Positions 42,363 through 51,216 are shown, counted from the first letter of the stretch. The stretch is 64,000 nucleotides of DNA from Cryobacterium arcticum (GCF_003185895.1 NZ_QHLY01000012.1:1302001-1366000), one strand, 5' to 3'. Notes: a model not told the origin generated them from the letters alone. Program-made: numbers and translations.

Positions 42363-44471
42363 TCAGCCGGCGTGCTGCATCAGCCAGGCCAGCAGGTAGG
42401 CGCGGCTGTTGCCGTCGTCGATCCGGTCTTCCGGCAGCCCCTTGGCGGCGTCGAGGGCGGCGGATGGGGCGTCCCGGCCGGCCAGCGCGGAGTACATCAG
42501 CAGGTAGTCGCCGAACAAGACGTCATAGCTCGGAGTTCCGTCGCCGCCGGCGGGCAGGGCGTCGGCCAGGTTGGCCTGCACCCGGTCGGGGTCACCGCCG
42601 AGATAGTCGGCGACCGGGCTCATCGGCAACACCAGGATGCCGAGCATGGCGCTCGGCTCGGCGCTGAACCAGGTGGCGTAGTCCCGCTTCCCGCCCCAGA
42701 CCAGTGAGGTGATGGTGTGGTCGAAGCCGTCGTACACCGGGTCGCTCAGGTCGAAGTCGGTCCAATAGGCGCGGGAGGAGGCCGCCTCACTGGAGAGCAT
42801 CCACTCGGCTTCGGTGGCCAGGGCAGGCTGCTCGCTCACGCCGGCCCACAGGGCCAGGCCGTTCCAGGCGGTCACGGCCTCTGAGCTGGATTCCTGGTTG
42901 TTGCCGTCGCCGAACGGGGAGGTGCCGCTGGCCCAGGAGTGCCCGGCGTAGGCGTCGAACACCCGTCGATCGGGGAAGTACTCGCTGCCGCCGCTGGTGG
43001 CCAGGTCGGCCGCGAGCAGGTTGAGCACCGGCGCCCAGCGCGCGGCCAGCTCCGGATCCTCCGCCGCCACCACCGCGGCGGCGTAGAAGAAGTAGCCGTA
43101 GTGGAAGTGGTGGTCGTTGAATTCCTCGGAGCCGAACGAGGTGGCCAGGCCCACGATGCCCTTCGCCGCGGGGTCGTAGACGAAGCACCGCTCGGTGCGC
43201 GCGACGCAGCCGGCGGGGTCCAGCCAGTCATCCAACGCACTGCTCAGCCGGTCGGTCAGCGCGGCTACGGCATCGTCGGCGCCCACCTGCCGGGCGATGT
43301 CGAGCAGGTTGGCCGCCCGGTAGAGCGACTTGCCGCCGAAGTAGGTGTCGGCGGCGAAAGTGGGGGTGGCCGCGACATCCGCCCGAACCTGGTCGGCCAG
43401 CCGGGCGCGCTGATCGTCGGCGAGGGCCCCGAGATCCAGCGCCCCGCTCGGGGCGACGCTGGGCACCGACCAGCTCAGCGCCGGGCCCCGGCACACCGTG
43501 AGAGTGCCGTAGATGCTGCGGTACTCCCCCGCGGTGCAGTCCGCGTTCGCGGGCAGACCCGCCTGCTGGTGCGGCAGCGCGGCGATCAGGGTGTCGCCGC
43601 CGTCACTGGTCTGGTAGGAGATGGTCGTGCCGGCCGTGTCGGCGTCCGAGGTGTACTCGACGCTGGTGCCGCTGACCGGGTGGGCGGCGGCAGCCGTGAA
43701 GTCGGCGAGCTCGCCGCCCTCCGGGAGGGCGAACCAGGTGGCGGATTGGCCCGCCGCCAGCGACAGGTCGGTACCGGCCGAACCGTTGTCGGTGTCGACG
43801 GTGCCGCTGCTGACCAGCCCGTAGCTGTCGCCGGCCACCTCGACGGTCCAGGCGTCACTGTCATCCTCGGTGTCCGCGCTGGTGAAGGCCGTGGGCAGTG
43901 CCAGGGCCACGTCCGCCGTCGCGGTGAACGACACGAACGGTGACCCCTCCGCGATCACGGTGCGGCCGACCAGGGCCTCGTCGACGAACTGGCCGATGGT
44001 GACCGACGCGTCGTCGTAGGCCGTCACCCGCTGCTCGAGTACGGCATCCGTGGTCCCGACCTGCACCGCGATCTGCCCGGCGTAGCCGCCCATGATCACG
44101 GCGCTGTCGGCCGTCACCGTCGGCAGCCCGAAAGCGAACCCGGTGTCGGTGAGCTGGAAGGTCAGCGGCAGCGGGAAGACTGGCATCGACTCGTCGCCGA
44201 AGACCAGCCCGGAGAACCACCGGTTCGTCGGTGGGATCAACCCGTCGGCAAGGCGCGCCGGGGGCAGCGGTTTCACGGTCTGTTGCGGCAGAGCATCGAG
44301 CAGCTCAGCGACCTCCGCGCTGGGGAAGACGGCCGCACCCGGTATCGGCTCGTTCCCGGCGGGGGTGCCGGCATCCGCGCTGGTGCACGCGGCGAGCGCG
44401 GTCACCAGCACCAGGGCGGCTGTCACGGTGAGGGTGCTCCGTCTTCTCTGCATCTGTTCTCGCACCCTCAC
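42363..44471 (-). CDS. GH81 endo-beta-1,3-glucanase lipoprotein
   Basis: Third gene of the exopolysaccharide operon. 702 residues: lipobox LAAC (Cys29) after a short basic N-terminus, then a GH81 fold: NRWFSGLVFGDESMPVFPLP near 84, beta-sandwich part to about 320, and the catalytic (alpha/alpha)6 part with GKSLYRAANLLDIA, EEFNDHHFHYGYFFYAAAVV (read as FNDHHFHYGYFFYAA), DGNNQESSSEAVTAWNGLALW (read as NNQESSSEAVTAW). GH81 enzymes cut beta-1,3-glucan internally. Its GTG start overlaps the stop of the membrane-fusion gene (GTGA). Tethered outside the membrane, it would trim or release the polymer, as BcsZ does for cellulose. Confidence 0.9.
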   Translation of the reverse strand: MRVREQMQRRRSTLTVTAALVLVTALAACTSADAGTPAGNEPIPGAAVFPSAEVAELLDALPQQTVKPLPPARLADGLIPPTNRWFSGLVFGDESMPVFPLPLTFQLTDTGFAFGLPTVTADSAVIMGGYAGQIAVQVGTTDAVLEQRVTAYDDASVTIGQFVDEALVGRTVIAEGSPFVSFTATADVALALPTAFTSADTEDDSDAWTVEVAGDSYGLVSSGTVDTDNGSAGTDLSLAAGQSATWFALPEGGELADFTAAAAHPVSGTSVEYTSDADTAGTTISYQTSDGGDTLIAALPHQQAGLPANADCTAGEYRSIYGTLTVCRGPALSWSVPSVAPSGALDLGALADDQRARLADQVRADVAATPTFAADTYFGGKSLYRAANLLDIARQVGADDAVAALTDRLSSALDDWLDPAGCVARTERCFVYDPAAKGIVGLATSFGSEEFNDHHFHYGYFFYAAAVVAAEDPELAARWAPVLNLLAADLATSGGSEYFPDRRVFDAYAGHSWASGTSPFGDGNNQESSSEAVTAWNGLALWAGVSEQPALATEAEWMLSSEAASSRAYWTDFDLSDPVYDGFDHTITSLVWGGKRDYATWFSAEPSAMLGILVLPMSPVADYLGGDPDRVQANLADALPAGGDGTPSYDVLFGDYLLMYSALAGRDAPSAALDAAKGLPEDRIDDGNSRAYLLAWLMQHAG

Positions 44472-45199
44472 AGGCCAATCGTGCGCAGGAAGCCGAACAG
44501 GCCGTCGCTGGCGCCGGCGAGCAGGCCGTCGTCGCGCAGCTCGATGGTGGCCGTCACCGGTGTGCCGGGAGCCATGAGCCCGTTCGCGGCGCCGTCGACC
44601 AGGTCGGGGCTCACCACCTTGGCGGTGGTCTCGGCCTGACCGTCGGCCGTCTGCACGTCGAGCGTCTCCATGGTGCCGGCCACCCGGGTCTGGTTGGGCA
44701 GCACGATGTCAACGGCCGCACCCGGTTCGATCCGGGCGTAGTCGCCGCTGGTGAGCACGAAGTCCGCCGACACGAACAGCGAACCGGTCTTGTCGATCAC
44801 GGCGAGCACCTGGCCGGCCTGCACGAACGAGCCCCGCTCGGTAGTGATGTCGGTGAGGGTTCCGTCGACGGATGCGGTGAGGGTGAGCACACCGTCGTCG
44901 GCGACCGAGTACGCCACGTTGTCGGCGGTGATGAGGCCTTCGGCGAGGTCTGCCTGCAGGGTCGGGCTCTGCAGGGTGAACAGGGCCTGGCCCGCTTTCA
45001 CCTGCTCCCCCTCGTCGACAAGCCGGTCCAGTACGGTTCCGCCGTAGTCGGAGCCCACCGGGTACTCCGCCGCCTGGATCGACGCCGAGGCGCTCATCAC
45101 CTGCGCCTGCCGTTGGTTGAAGACGACGGTGAGCACGGCGACGATGCCGAGGACCATGACGAGTCCGAAGAAGAGCTTGAATCGATTGGCCCAGGTCAT
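44468..45199 (-). CDS. HlyD-like membrane fusion/periplasmic-adaptor protein
   Basis: 243 residues: one N-terminal membrane helix (about 9-27, LFFGLVMVLGIVAVLTVVF), then a biotinyl-lipoyl-like barrel-sandwich half (GGTVLDRLVDEGEQVKAGQALFTL, seen as LVDEGEQVKAGQALFTLQSP) and a second half (DGTLTDITTERGSFVQAGQVLAVI), followed by a beta-barrel. No long coiled-coil, as in polysaccharide-associated adaptors rather than drug-efflux ones. Start and stop overlap its two neighbours by 4 nt each (ATGA with the GT2 gene, GTGA with GH81), so all three are made together. Confidence 0.88.
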   Translation of the reverse strand: MTWANRFKLFFGLVMVLGIVAVLTVVFNQRQAQVMSASASIQAAEYPVGSDYGGTVLDRLVDEGEQVKAGQALFTLQSPTLQADLAEGLITADNVAYSVADDGVLTLTASVDGTLTDITTERGSFVQAGQVLAVIDKTGSLFVSADFVLTSGDYARIEPGAAVDIVLPNQTRVAGTMETLDVQTADGQAETTAKVVSPDLVDGAANGLMAPGTPVTATIELRDDGLLAGASDGLFGFLRTIGL

Positions 45200-46974
45200 G
45201 AGGGCACCACCTCTCGGGTCGGGGCGGAGGAGAGGGCCGCGGGGCTCGCCTCCGCCGCACTGCGCAGCGCGGCGCGACGGGCCAGCACGCGCGCCCGGCG
45301 GGTGGCGTGTTGCTCGTGCAGGGCCGTGCCCACGAACGTTCCCAAGATGAGCGTGTTCGTGACGTTCCACGCGGTGGCCAGGGTGAGAGTGCCGATCGTC
45401 ACGTCTCGCCACACCGCCACGACCGAGGTCAATAGCAGGAACACGAAGAACAGCACCTGCGGAATCATGAAGTTGAACGGCGAGCGCACCTTCGACCGGT
45501 TACCGGTGGCACTCCAGTGCTGTTCCTTTCCGACCAGCACATTGATCAACGCCGCCACGTAGATCGGGAACGACGCCGTGGCGAGCATCAGCGTCTCCCA
45601 GCGGAACGAGCCCATCGTGTAGAACGCCAACAGAACCTGCATCAGGTAGAAGCCCGCGTAGTAGAGCAGCCAGGTGACCACCGTGGTGGAGATGTTCATC
45701 GGCCGCAGGTCGAAGTAGATCTCGAGCGGCGGCACCAGCAGCAGCAGCAACGGCGCGATCCCGGTGAGATAGAAGGATGCCGTGACCAGGTACTGCAGGC
45801 GCTGGTCGAAGGTGAGGCGGCGGCGCGGGCTGAGCGGGTTGCTCTGCAGCAGGATCTCGAAGCCGCCGGTGGCCCAGCGCAACTGCTGTTTGGTGTACGC
45901 CTCCACGGTGTCTGGCGCGTGGCCGGTGGCCAGAACCGTGGGGATGTAGATGGTCTTCCACCCCCGTTCGTGCAGCTTGAGCGAGGTCCAGACATCCTCT
46001 GACTTGGAGTCGGTGTACATGCCGTCGATGTCGTTGATCGCATCCCGGCGGAAGATCACATTGGTGCCGACACAGAAGGCGGCGTTGAACCGATTGCGGC
46101 CGGGCTGGATGAACCGGTAGAACACGGCCTGCATATAGCCGGCGCCCCGGGAGATCACGTTGTGCAGGTTGCTGTACGCCTGCGGGGTCTGCACGAAGGC
46201 GACCTTGTCGTCGATGAAGAACGGCAGGGTCTCCAGCAGGAATTCGGGTTTGGGCACGAAGTCGGCGTCGAAGATCACGAAGTACTCCGCCGTGCTCACT
46301 GTGAGCGCGTGGTTGACGTTCCCCGCCTTGGCGCCGTTGGAGCTCAGCCGGCGCAGGTACCGCACACCCAGCTCGGCGGCGAGGTCCCGCACCGCATCGG
46401 AGCGGCCGTCGTCGAGTACCCAGGTGAGGTGCTCGCCGTGCATCTGACGCACCGCCGTGACCGTGGTGCGGATCACGTCGAGGTCCTCACCGTACGTGGT
46501 GACGAACACGTCAACGGTGGCCGGGTGGTCGCCCAGGTACAGCGGCCACCGCTCCGGCTGGTTCTCCAGACCGTCCCTGGCCACGGATCTGCTGTGCACC
46601 AGCGTCGCCTGGGCCCGGTGGAAGTTGAACTCCCGCGGGTCGGTCGAGCCGGACAGGATCGTCCACATCGACAACAGTGCCTGGAAGATCAATACCGATT
46701 CGGCCACGATCACCAGCGAGTACGGCAGCCAGTCTCCCCGGCTGGCCGGGTTGAGCAGAAAATTCGCGTAGGCCAGGATGCCGACCGTGGCGATCAACAC
46801 CAGCATCACCAGGGATGGCGAGTGGGCATGCCCCGTCGGGGCCGACCGCACCGGAGGCTGGGCTGCGGCCAATTTGTGGGTGGGAACTCGGTGCATGGCC
46901 TCGGGCGGCACCACGGATTCCGTGGGGGATGCGGAGGTGGTGGGGTCGCCGAGGCTGGGGTGAAGGGAGGGCAT
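45196..46974 (-). CDS. Processive family 2 glycosyltransferase (cellulose/curdlan synthase-like)
   Basis: 592 residues: two N-terminal TM helices (about 55-77 and 83-108), cytosolic GT-A domain (about 125-380), then about five TM helices. Synthase motifs: DVFVTTYGED, WVLDDGRSD (first Asp), NGAKAGNVNHAL, IFDADFVPKPE (DxD), KSEDVWTSL (the TED position is SED here) and QQLRWATGG (QxxRW). No PilZ domain, so no direct c-di-GMP control. Such enzymes polymerise a nucleotide sugar and extrude the chain; the GH81 partner suggests beta-1,3-glucan rather than cellulose. ATG 46974 is the start; upstream lies a 550 bp gene-free region. Confidence 0.9.
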   Translation of the reverse strand: MPSLHPSLGDPTTSASPTESVVPPEAMHRVPTHKLAAAQPPVRSAPTGHAHSPSLVMLVLIATVGILAYANFLLNPASRGDWLPYSLVIVAESVLIFQALLSMWTILSGSTDPREFNFHRAQATLVHSRSVARDGLENQPERWPLYLGDHPATVDVFVTTYGEDLDVIRTTVTAVRQMHGEHLTWVLDDGRSDAVRDLAAELGVRYLRRLSSNGAKAGNVNHALTVSTAEYFVIFDADFVPKPEFLLETLPFFIDDKVAFVQTPQAYSNLHNVISRGAGYMQAVFYRFIQPGRNRFNAAFCVGTNVIFRRDAINDIDGMYTDSKSEDVWTSLKLHERGWKTIYIPTVLATGHAPDTVEAYTKQQLRWATGGFEILLQSNPLSPRRRLTFDQRLQYLVTASFYLTGIAPLLLLLVPPLEIYFDLRPMNISTTVVTWLLYYAGFYLMQVLLAFYTMGSFRWETLMLATASFPIYVAALINVLVGKEQHWSATGNRSKVRSPFNFMIPQVLFFVFLLLTSVVAVWRDVTIGTLTLATAWNVTNTLILGTFVGTALHEQHATRRARVLARRAALRSAAEASPAALSSAPTREVVPS

Positions 46975-47228
46975 CCGTCTCTCTTTTCGGTGCCGGATTC
47001 TGGGGTCCGGGGTTCGCGAACGGGATCTCGGGCGAGGTTCGCGGTGCTAGTGCGGAACGCTGGCGTGGCCGGGAACGGTCACTGATGGGGCCGAGGAGCT
47101 GGTTCGAAGAGCAGGTCAACAGGGCCCGGGAGCGCACGAAGGAGACCGTCCGGGCAGGCAGCGGATGCGCTCTGGCGGAGGGGCAGCGGGCTTCGTCGTC
47201 CGTGGGTCGCGGGTTCTATCGAGATCGG

Positions 47229-47243
47229 GATCCGTAACGGATC
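47229..47243. promoter_or_regulatory. Candidate operator upstream of the GT2 operon
   Basis: GATCCGT-A-ACGGATC, a perfect 7 bp inverted repeat with a one-base centre, about 255 bp upstream of the GT2 start. Confidence 0.45.
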
Positions 47244-47512
47244 GGGACGGGGATGGAGCGGCGAGGTGCCATAGGGAGCGGCGAAGACGATGAACGGGGA
47301 GGTCGGGTTCGACCGTTCGTCGTGGCAGGTAAGTTCCCACCGTACGGCCGGCGCCGCCGACCGGCCTAGCGGTTCCCCTAACGTTCTCCCGTTCGTAACA
47401 CAGCTGTAATCCGGGCGGTCGGACGGCGCACCGGCGGCGGCGGGCGACGTGCCGTAAGGGTTTCGTAAGCCGATCCATCGGCTTTTCCAGCACGTCTCCC
47501 AGTGCACGAACC

Positions 47513-47518
47513 TATGCT
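47513..47518 (+). promoter_or_regulatory. Leaderless -10 box of molybdoenzyme gene
   Basis: TATGCT, then GGGGCC, then ATG 47525. Confidence 0.55.
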
Positions 47519-47524
47519 GGGGCC

Positions 47525-49180
47525 ATGTCCAGCCCGCTGTCTCCCCCGTCGGCACCGGCACCGGCCGGCGGCGCGCGCATCACACCCTCCCCGGCCGGCC
47601 GGCCCACCGGGCTCGCCGCGCTGGCCGGCCTGGCCGCCGTGTTGGCCGGATTCGGATTGGCTGAACTTGTGGCCGGTCTGATCGCGCCCGGGGCCAGCCC
47701 GGTGCTCGTGGTGGGGGCCCTGCTGATCGACCTGGCACCCGCCTGGGTGAAAGAGCTGGTGATCTCCCTCTTCGGTACCGGCGACAAGCTGGCCCTGATC
47801 GTGTTCATTGCCCTGGTAGCGGCCGTGCTGGCCGCGTTGGCGGGCATCCTCGAATACCGCCGGGCACCGCTGGGCCGGTTCGTGATCGTGGCCGCCGGCC
47901 TGGTGGCCCTCGTCGCGGCCCTCACCCGCGCCGACGCGTCTCCGTTCGACGCCGTGCCCCCGGTGCTGGCCATGGTGGTCGCCGCGCTGGTGCTCACCAT
48001 GCTCATCAAGAGGTTGAGAGCGAGCGCCGCACCGGCAGCGCAGGCGGCCGCGGCGTCTCTGCAGTCCGGCCGCGCCACATCCGTCACACCGGCCGCCGCG
48101 GCCCGGGCCGCCCTGGACCGCCGCCGGTTTCTCGTCTACACCGGGGCGACGGCGGGTGCCGGTGTGCTCGCGGCCATCGGCGGTCAGCTGTTGGCGGCCG
48201 GCAGCCGGGCAGCGGATGCGGCCCGCGCGTTGTTCACCCTGCCCGCCGCGGCCGTTCCGGGCACTGCCATCCCGGCCGGCGCGTCCTTCGACATCGACGG
48301 CCTCTCGCCGATCATCACCCCCAACGCCGACTTCTACCGCATCGACACCGCACTCTCGGTGCCGCGCATCGACCCGTCCACCTGGACGCTGAAAATCAGC
48401 GGCCTGGTCGAGAACGAGGTGCAGATCAGTTATGCAGACCTGCTCGCCCTGCCGTTGGAGGAGAGCACGACAACACTCACCTGCGTCTCCAACTACGTGG
48501 GCGGCGACCTGATCGGCAATGCCGTGTGGCTGGGGTACCCGATTCGCGAGCTGCTGGCGCGGGCCAAGCCCACCAGCGAGGCCGATATGGTGCTCTCCCG
48601 CAGTCAGGACGGCTGGACGGCAAGCACCCCGATCGAGGCTCTCACCGACGAGCGCAACGCGATCCTCGCGGTGGGCATGAACGGCGAGCCCTTGCCCCTG
48701 GAGCACGGCTACCCGGTGCGGATGGTGGTGCCCGGTCTCTACGGCTATGTGTCGGCGACGAAGTGGGTCACCGAGCTGGTGGTCACCCGGTTCGACCGGG
48801 AGACCGCCTACTGGACCAGTCGCGGCTGGTCGGAGAAAGGCCCGGTCAAGCTGTCGTCCCGCATCGATGTGCCGCGGGAGAACGCAACGGTGGCGGCAGA
48901 CACCGTGACCGTTGCCGGGGTCGCCTGGAGCCAGCATGTGGGCATTTCCGCCGTCGAGGTGCAGGTCGACGACGGAACCTGGAACACCGCGACCCTGGCC
49001 GACGCGATCTCGGTCGACACCTGGCGGCAGTGGCGCTGGGAGTGGCCGGCGACGAGCGGCTCGCACACCCTTCGGGTGCGCGCGACCGACGCCAACGGTG
49101 AGGTGCAGACGAGCAAGACCGCCGACGTGGTTCCGGATGGTGCGACCGGGCTGCACTCGATCGGCGTCTCGGTGTCCTGA
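47525..49180 (+). CDS. Membrane-anchored molybdopterin-dependent oxidoreductase (sulfite oxidase family)
   Basis: 551 residues in two parts. Residues 1-165 hold four to five hydrophobic segments. A twin-arginine-like motif RRRFLVYTGATAGAG follows (about 199-213), then the sulfite-oxidase Moco fold with the metal-ligand Cys in TTLTCVSNYVGGDLIGNA, DGWTASTPIEAL, GYPVRMVVPGLYGYVSATKW (read as PVRMVVPGLYGYVSA) and a C-terminal dimerisation Ig-like domain (about 445-551). The catalytic part should face outside. Substrate unknown; such proteins could reduce sulfoxides or oxidise sulfite. It is followed after 2 nt by the DksA-like gene. Confidence 0.92.
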   Translation: MSSPLSPPSAPAPAGGARITPSPAGRPTGLAALAGLAAVLAGFGLAELVAGLIAPGASPVLVVGALLIDLAPAWVKELVISLFGTGDKLALIVFIALVAAVLAALAGILEYRRAPLGRFVIVAAGLVALVAALTRADASPFDAVPPVLAMVVAALVLTMLIKRLRASAAPAAQAAAASLQSGRATSVTPAAAARAALDRRRFLVYTGATAGAGVLAAIGGQLLAAGSRAADAARALFTLPAAAVPGTAIPAGASFDIDGLSPIITPNADFYRIDTALSVPRIDPSTWTLKISGLVENEVQISYADLLALPLEESTTTLTCVSNYVGGDLIGNAVWLGYPIRELLARAKPTSEADMVLSRSQDGWTASTPIEALTDERNAILAVGMNGEPLPLEHGYPVRMVVPGLYGYVSATKWVTELVVTRFDRETAYWTSRGWSEKGPVKLSSRIDVPRENATVAADTVTVAGVAWSQHVGISAVEVQVDDGTWNTATLADAISVDTWRQWRWEWPATSGSHTLRVRATDANGEVQTSKTADVVPDGATGLHSIGVSVS

Positions 49181-49182
49181 TC

Positions 49183-49563
49183 GTGGGCGCATTCGAGCCG
49201 ACGCTCACGGAGGCCGACCTGGCACATTTCAGGACGGTCCTGCGCGCCCAGCGGGCCGCCCTCGAGCAGGATCTCCGCCGGCAGGGCGCCACCCTGGCCG
49301 AGGTGCGCGCCGCCCGGAGCGGAGCGGATGCCGACGACGAGCACGACCCTGAGGGGCCGACACTCTCGGACGAGTGGTCGCTGCGGGCGGGAGTGCATGC
49401 CGAACTCGCCGCATCCGTCGCTGCGATCGACGCCGCCCTGCTGCGTATCGCGGATGGGAGTTACGGCCGGTGCCTGCGCCGAGGCGAGCCGATCGGGCGC
49501 GATCGGCTGGAGGCCCGCCCCGCTGCCGAACTCTGCATCGACTGCGCTCGGGAAACCGCCTGA
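49183..49563 (+). CDS. DksA/TraR-family protein with incomplete zinc finger
   Basis: 126 residues: N-terminal helical hairpin (about 8-80, FRTVLRAQRAALEQDLRRQ, with acidic residues near the tip) and C-terminal zinc-finger region SYGRCLRRGEPIGRDRLEARP then CIDCARE. The family finger is C-x2-C ... C-x2-C; here the second cysteine is Arg, leaving three. It may bind metal weakly or not at all. DksA-like proteins bind RNA polymerase through the secondary channel. GTG 49183 lies 2 nt after the molybdoenzyme stop, so the two are probably co-transcribed. Confidence 0.82.
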   Translation: MGAFEPTLTEADLAHFRTVLRAQRAALEQDLRRQGATLAEVRAARSGADADDEHDPEGPTLSDEWSLRAGVHAELAASVAAIDAALLRIADGSYGRCLRRGEPIGRDRLEARPAAELCIDCARETA

Positions 49564-49734
49564 CCGACCCTCGGCACTGACGCACTCTCGGACGCAGCTG
49601 GCCGCGAAGCGAGGCCGGGCAGGGCCGCCTGATTTTCGCATTCGGCGCTCCTCCACAGGCGGCCTGTTTGTGGGCTTGTACACCGCTGATTCACTGGGAT
49701 CGGCAGTGTCGGTGGGTGGTGGTTCTATAGAGCC

Positions 49735-51162
49735 ATGGCCACCTCAAACGCCACACCCGAAGACGCCCCAGGCGAGCCCGATTCGGCTCGATCTGAGGGC
49801 GTCGATGCGACCACGACAGCGATCGCTGCGATCATCGATCCGCTGATCGAGAACGAGAAGGTGATCGCGGCCGGGTTCGCCGAACGCGCCCGGCTGCTCG
49901 CCGAGCTGCACCGGCTCGGCGAGCAGCCGGCCATTATCGCCGGGCTGCGTGGTGACCCCGTCGAGACCGGCGCGGACGACCCCGACACCCACGCACACGG
50001 CCCGGCCTGGGACGACGTGGAACTGGCCGAGCGCACCCTCGCGACCGAGGTTGCCGGGGCGTTGCGACTGCACTCCACGACCGCGCGGATGATGATCTTC
50101 AACGCCGCCCACCTGGTCGAGAAGCTGCCCGGCTTCCACACGGCGTTGGCGCAGGGCCGGATCAGTTGGGCGCATGTGCTGCGAATGCAGGATGTCACCA
50201 CCGGCGCCCCCGACGACGTACTAACCGCCCTCGAAGCCGCGGTGCTCCCGAAGGCGGAGAAGCTGACGGCGACGCAGTTCGGCAGGGTCGCCGCCCGGGA
50301 ACTGGAGCGGTTGCATCCCGTGTCGCTGCAGGAGCGCGCCGACGTCGGTGCAACCCTGCGGCGGGTGGTGCTGCAGCCGGACGTGGACGGCATGGCCTGG
50401 TTGAACGCGTACCTCAAAGCCGATGAAGCCCAGGCGGGGTATGACCGGTTGACCCGCATCGCGAAGAGCCTCAACGACGCCGACACCAACGATGGTGCCG
50501 ACGGCGCCGCTCCCGCCGGCGACGTGGTGCTGCGCACGATGGATCAACGCCGGGCTGACGCATTTCGGGACCTGCTGCTGGACGGTGAATGCGTCGGCGG
50601 GTTGGGCCGGGGCATCCGTGGGACTGTGCACGTCACCGTTCCCGTGCTCACTCTGATGGGGAAGAGCTTCGAACCCGGCATGTTGGAAGGGTACGGGCCC
50701 ATCGACCCGGAAACCGCCCGACGGCTGGCGGGCACGGCACCCAGGTGGGACCGGATCCTCACCCATCCGGAGACCGGGTGCATGCTCTCCGTCGGCCGGG
50801 ACTCGTACACGCCGCCGGCGGACATGAAGCGGTACACCGAGATTCGGGATCAAACCTGTCAGGGCATCGGGTGCAACCGTAAAGCGACGAACAGCGAGAT
50901 TGACCACACCGTCCCGTGGAACAAGGGCGGACCAACTGCGACCGGGAACCTCGTGCATTTGTGCAAGGCCTGCCACCGGTTGAAACACCAGTCCAGCTTC
51001 AGCACGAGACAATCTCCGACCGGCGCGCTCACCTGGACCAGCCCCGGCGGCAAGACCTACACCCGCGAACCCGCCAACCCCATCGGCCCGCCGCCTCGGC
51101 GAGCGCCGGCGGCGCCTCCGTCACCTCCGTCGCCGACGAGAGAAGACCCACCACCGTTCTGA
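49735..51162 (+). CDS. DUF222/HNH endonuclease domain protein (13E12-type)
   Basis: 475 residues: N-terminal DUF222 region (about 30-330, helical, with ARLLAELHRLGEQ, TAREL-like VAARELERLHPVSL and DQRRADAFRDLLL) and C-terminal HNH nuclease motif EIDHTVPWNKGGPTATGNL, then LCKACHRLKHQ (about 380-415), followed by a Pro-rich tail. Widespread in high-GC actinobacteria, often multi-copy; function unproven, possibly linked to mobile DNA. No intein or intron context here. The start has TTCTAT 6 nt upstream. Confidence 0.9.
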   Translation: MATSNATPEDAPGEPDSARSEGVDATTTAIAAIIDPLIENEKVIAAGFAERARLLAELHRLGEQPAIIAGLRGDPVETGADDPDTHAHGPAWDDVELAERTLATEVAGALRLHSTTARMMIFNAAHLVEKLPGFHTALAQGRISWAHVLRMQDVTTGAPDDVLTALEAAVLPKAEKLTATQFGRVAARELERLHPVSLQERADVGATLRRVVLQPDVDGMAWLNAYLKADEAQAGYDRLTRIAKSLNDADTNDGADGAAPAGDVVLRTMDQRRADAFRDLLLDGECVGGLGRGIRGTVHVTVPVLTLMGKSFEPGMLEGYGPIDPETARRLAGTAPRWDRILTHPETGCMLSVGRDSYTPPADMKRYTEIRDQTCQGIGCNRKATNSEIDHTVPWNKGGPTATGNLVHLCKACHRLKHQSSFSTRQSPTGALTWTSPGGKTYTREPANPIGPPPRRAPAAPPSPPSPTREDPPPF

Positions 51163-51204
51163 GAATCTGCGCTGTTCGCACTGGCCGGATCCGGAGGATG
51201 AGGC

Positions 51205-51210
51205 TAGAAC
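51205..51210 (+). promoter_or_regulatory. Possible -10 box of SnoaL-like gene
   Basis: TAGAAC, then GGGTTG, then ATG 51217. Confidence 0.35.
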
Positions 51211-51216
51211 GGGTTG

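Larger units (their letters stand above)
46975..47524. other. 550 bp intergenic region between GT2 operon and molybdoenzyme gene
   Basis: Largest gene-free stretch of the window, between divergent genes. No convincing coding frame on either strand. It contains an exact 7+7 palindrome at 47229-47243, an AAGCCGAT-CC-ATCGGCTT hairpin at about 47468-47485, and the molybdoenzyme -10 at 47513. It probably holds a long leader or a regulatory region for the polysaccharide operon. I found no match to a c-di-GMP riboswitch core. Confidence 0.5.

Noticed and set aside
46972-46974. Second sulfite-oxidase or molybdenum gene as member of the polysaccharide operon
   Set aside because: The molybdoenzyme is divergent from the GT2 gene with its own promoter, so no operon link is supported.
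46975-47524. c-di-GMP riboswitch upstream of the GT2 gene
   Set aside because: Attractive by function, but no GEMM-type conserved core is recognisable on the minus strand.
47079-47561. Minus-strand open frame of about 160 codons in the intergenic region
   Set aside because: The peptide has no recognisable domain, shows unbiased composition, overlaps the start of the molybdoenzyme gene, and has no ribosome site or -10.
49735-51162. HNH gene as part of an intein, group I intron or prophage
   Set aside because: It has the standard DUF222 plus HNH layout of free-standing actinobacterial genes, with no integrase, splice signals or phage genes around it.
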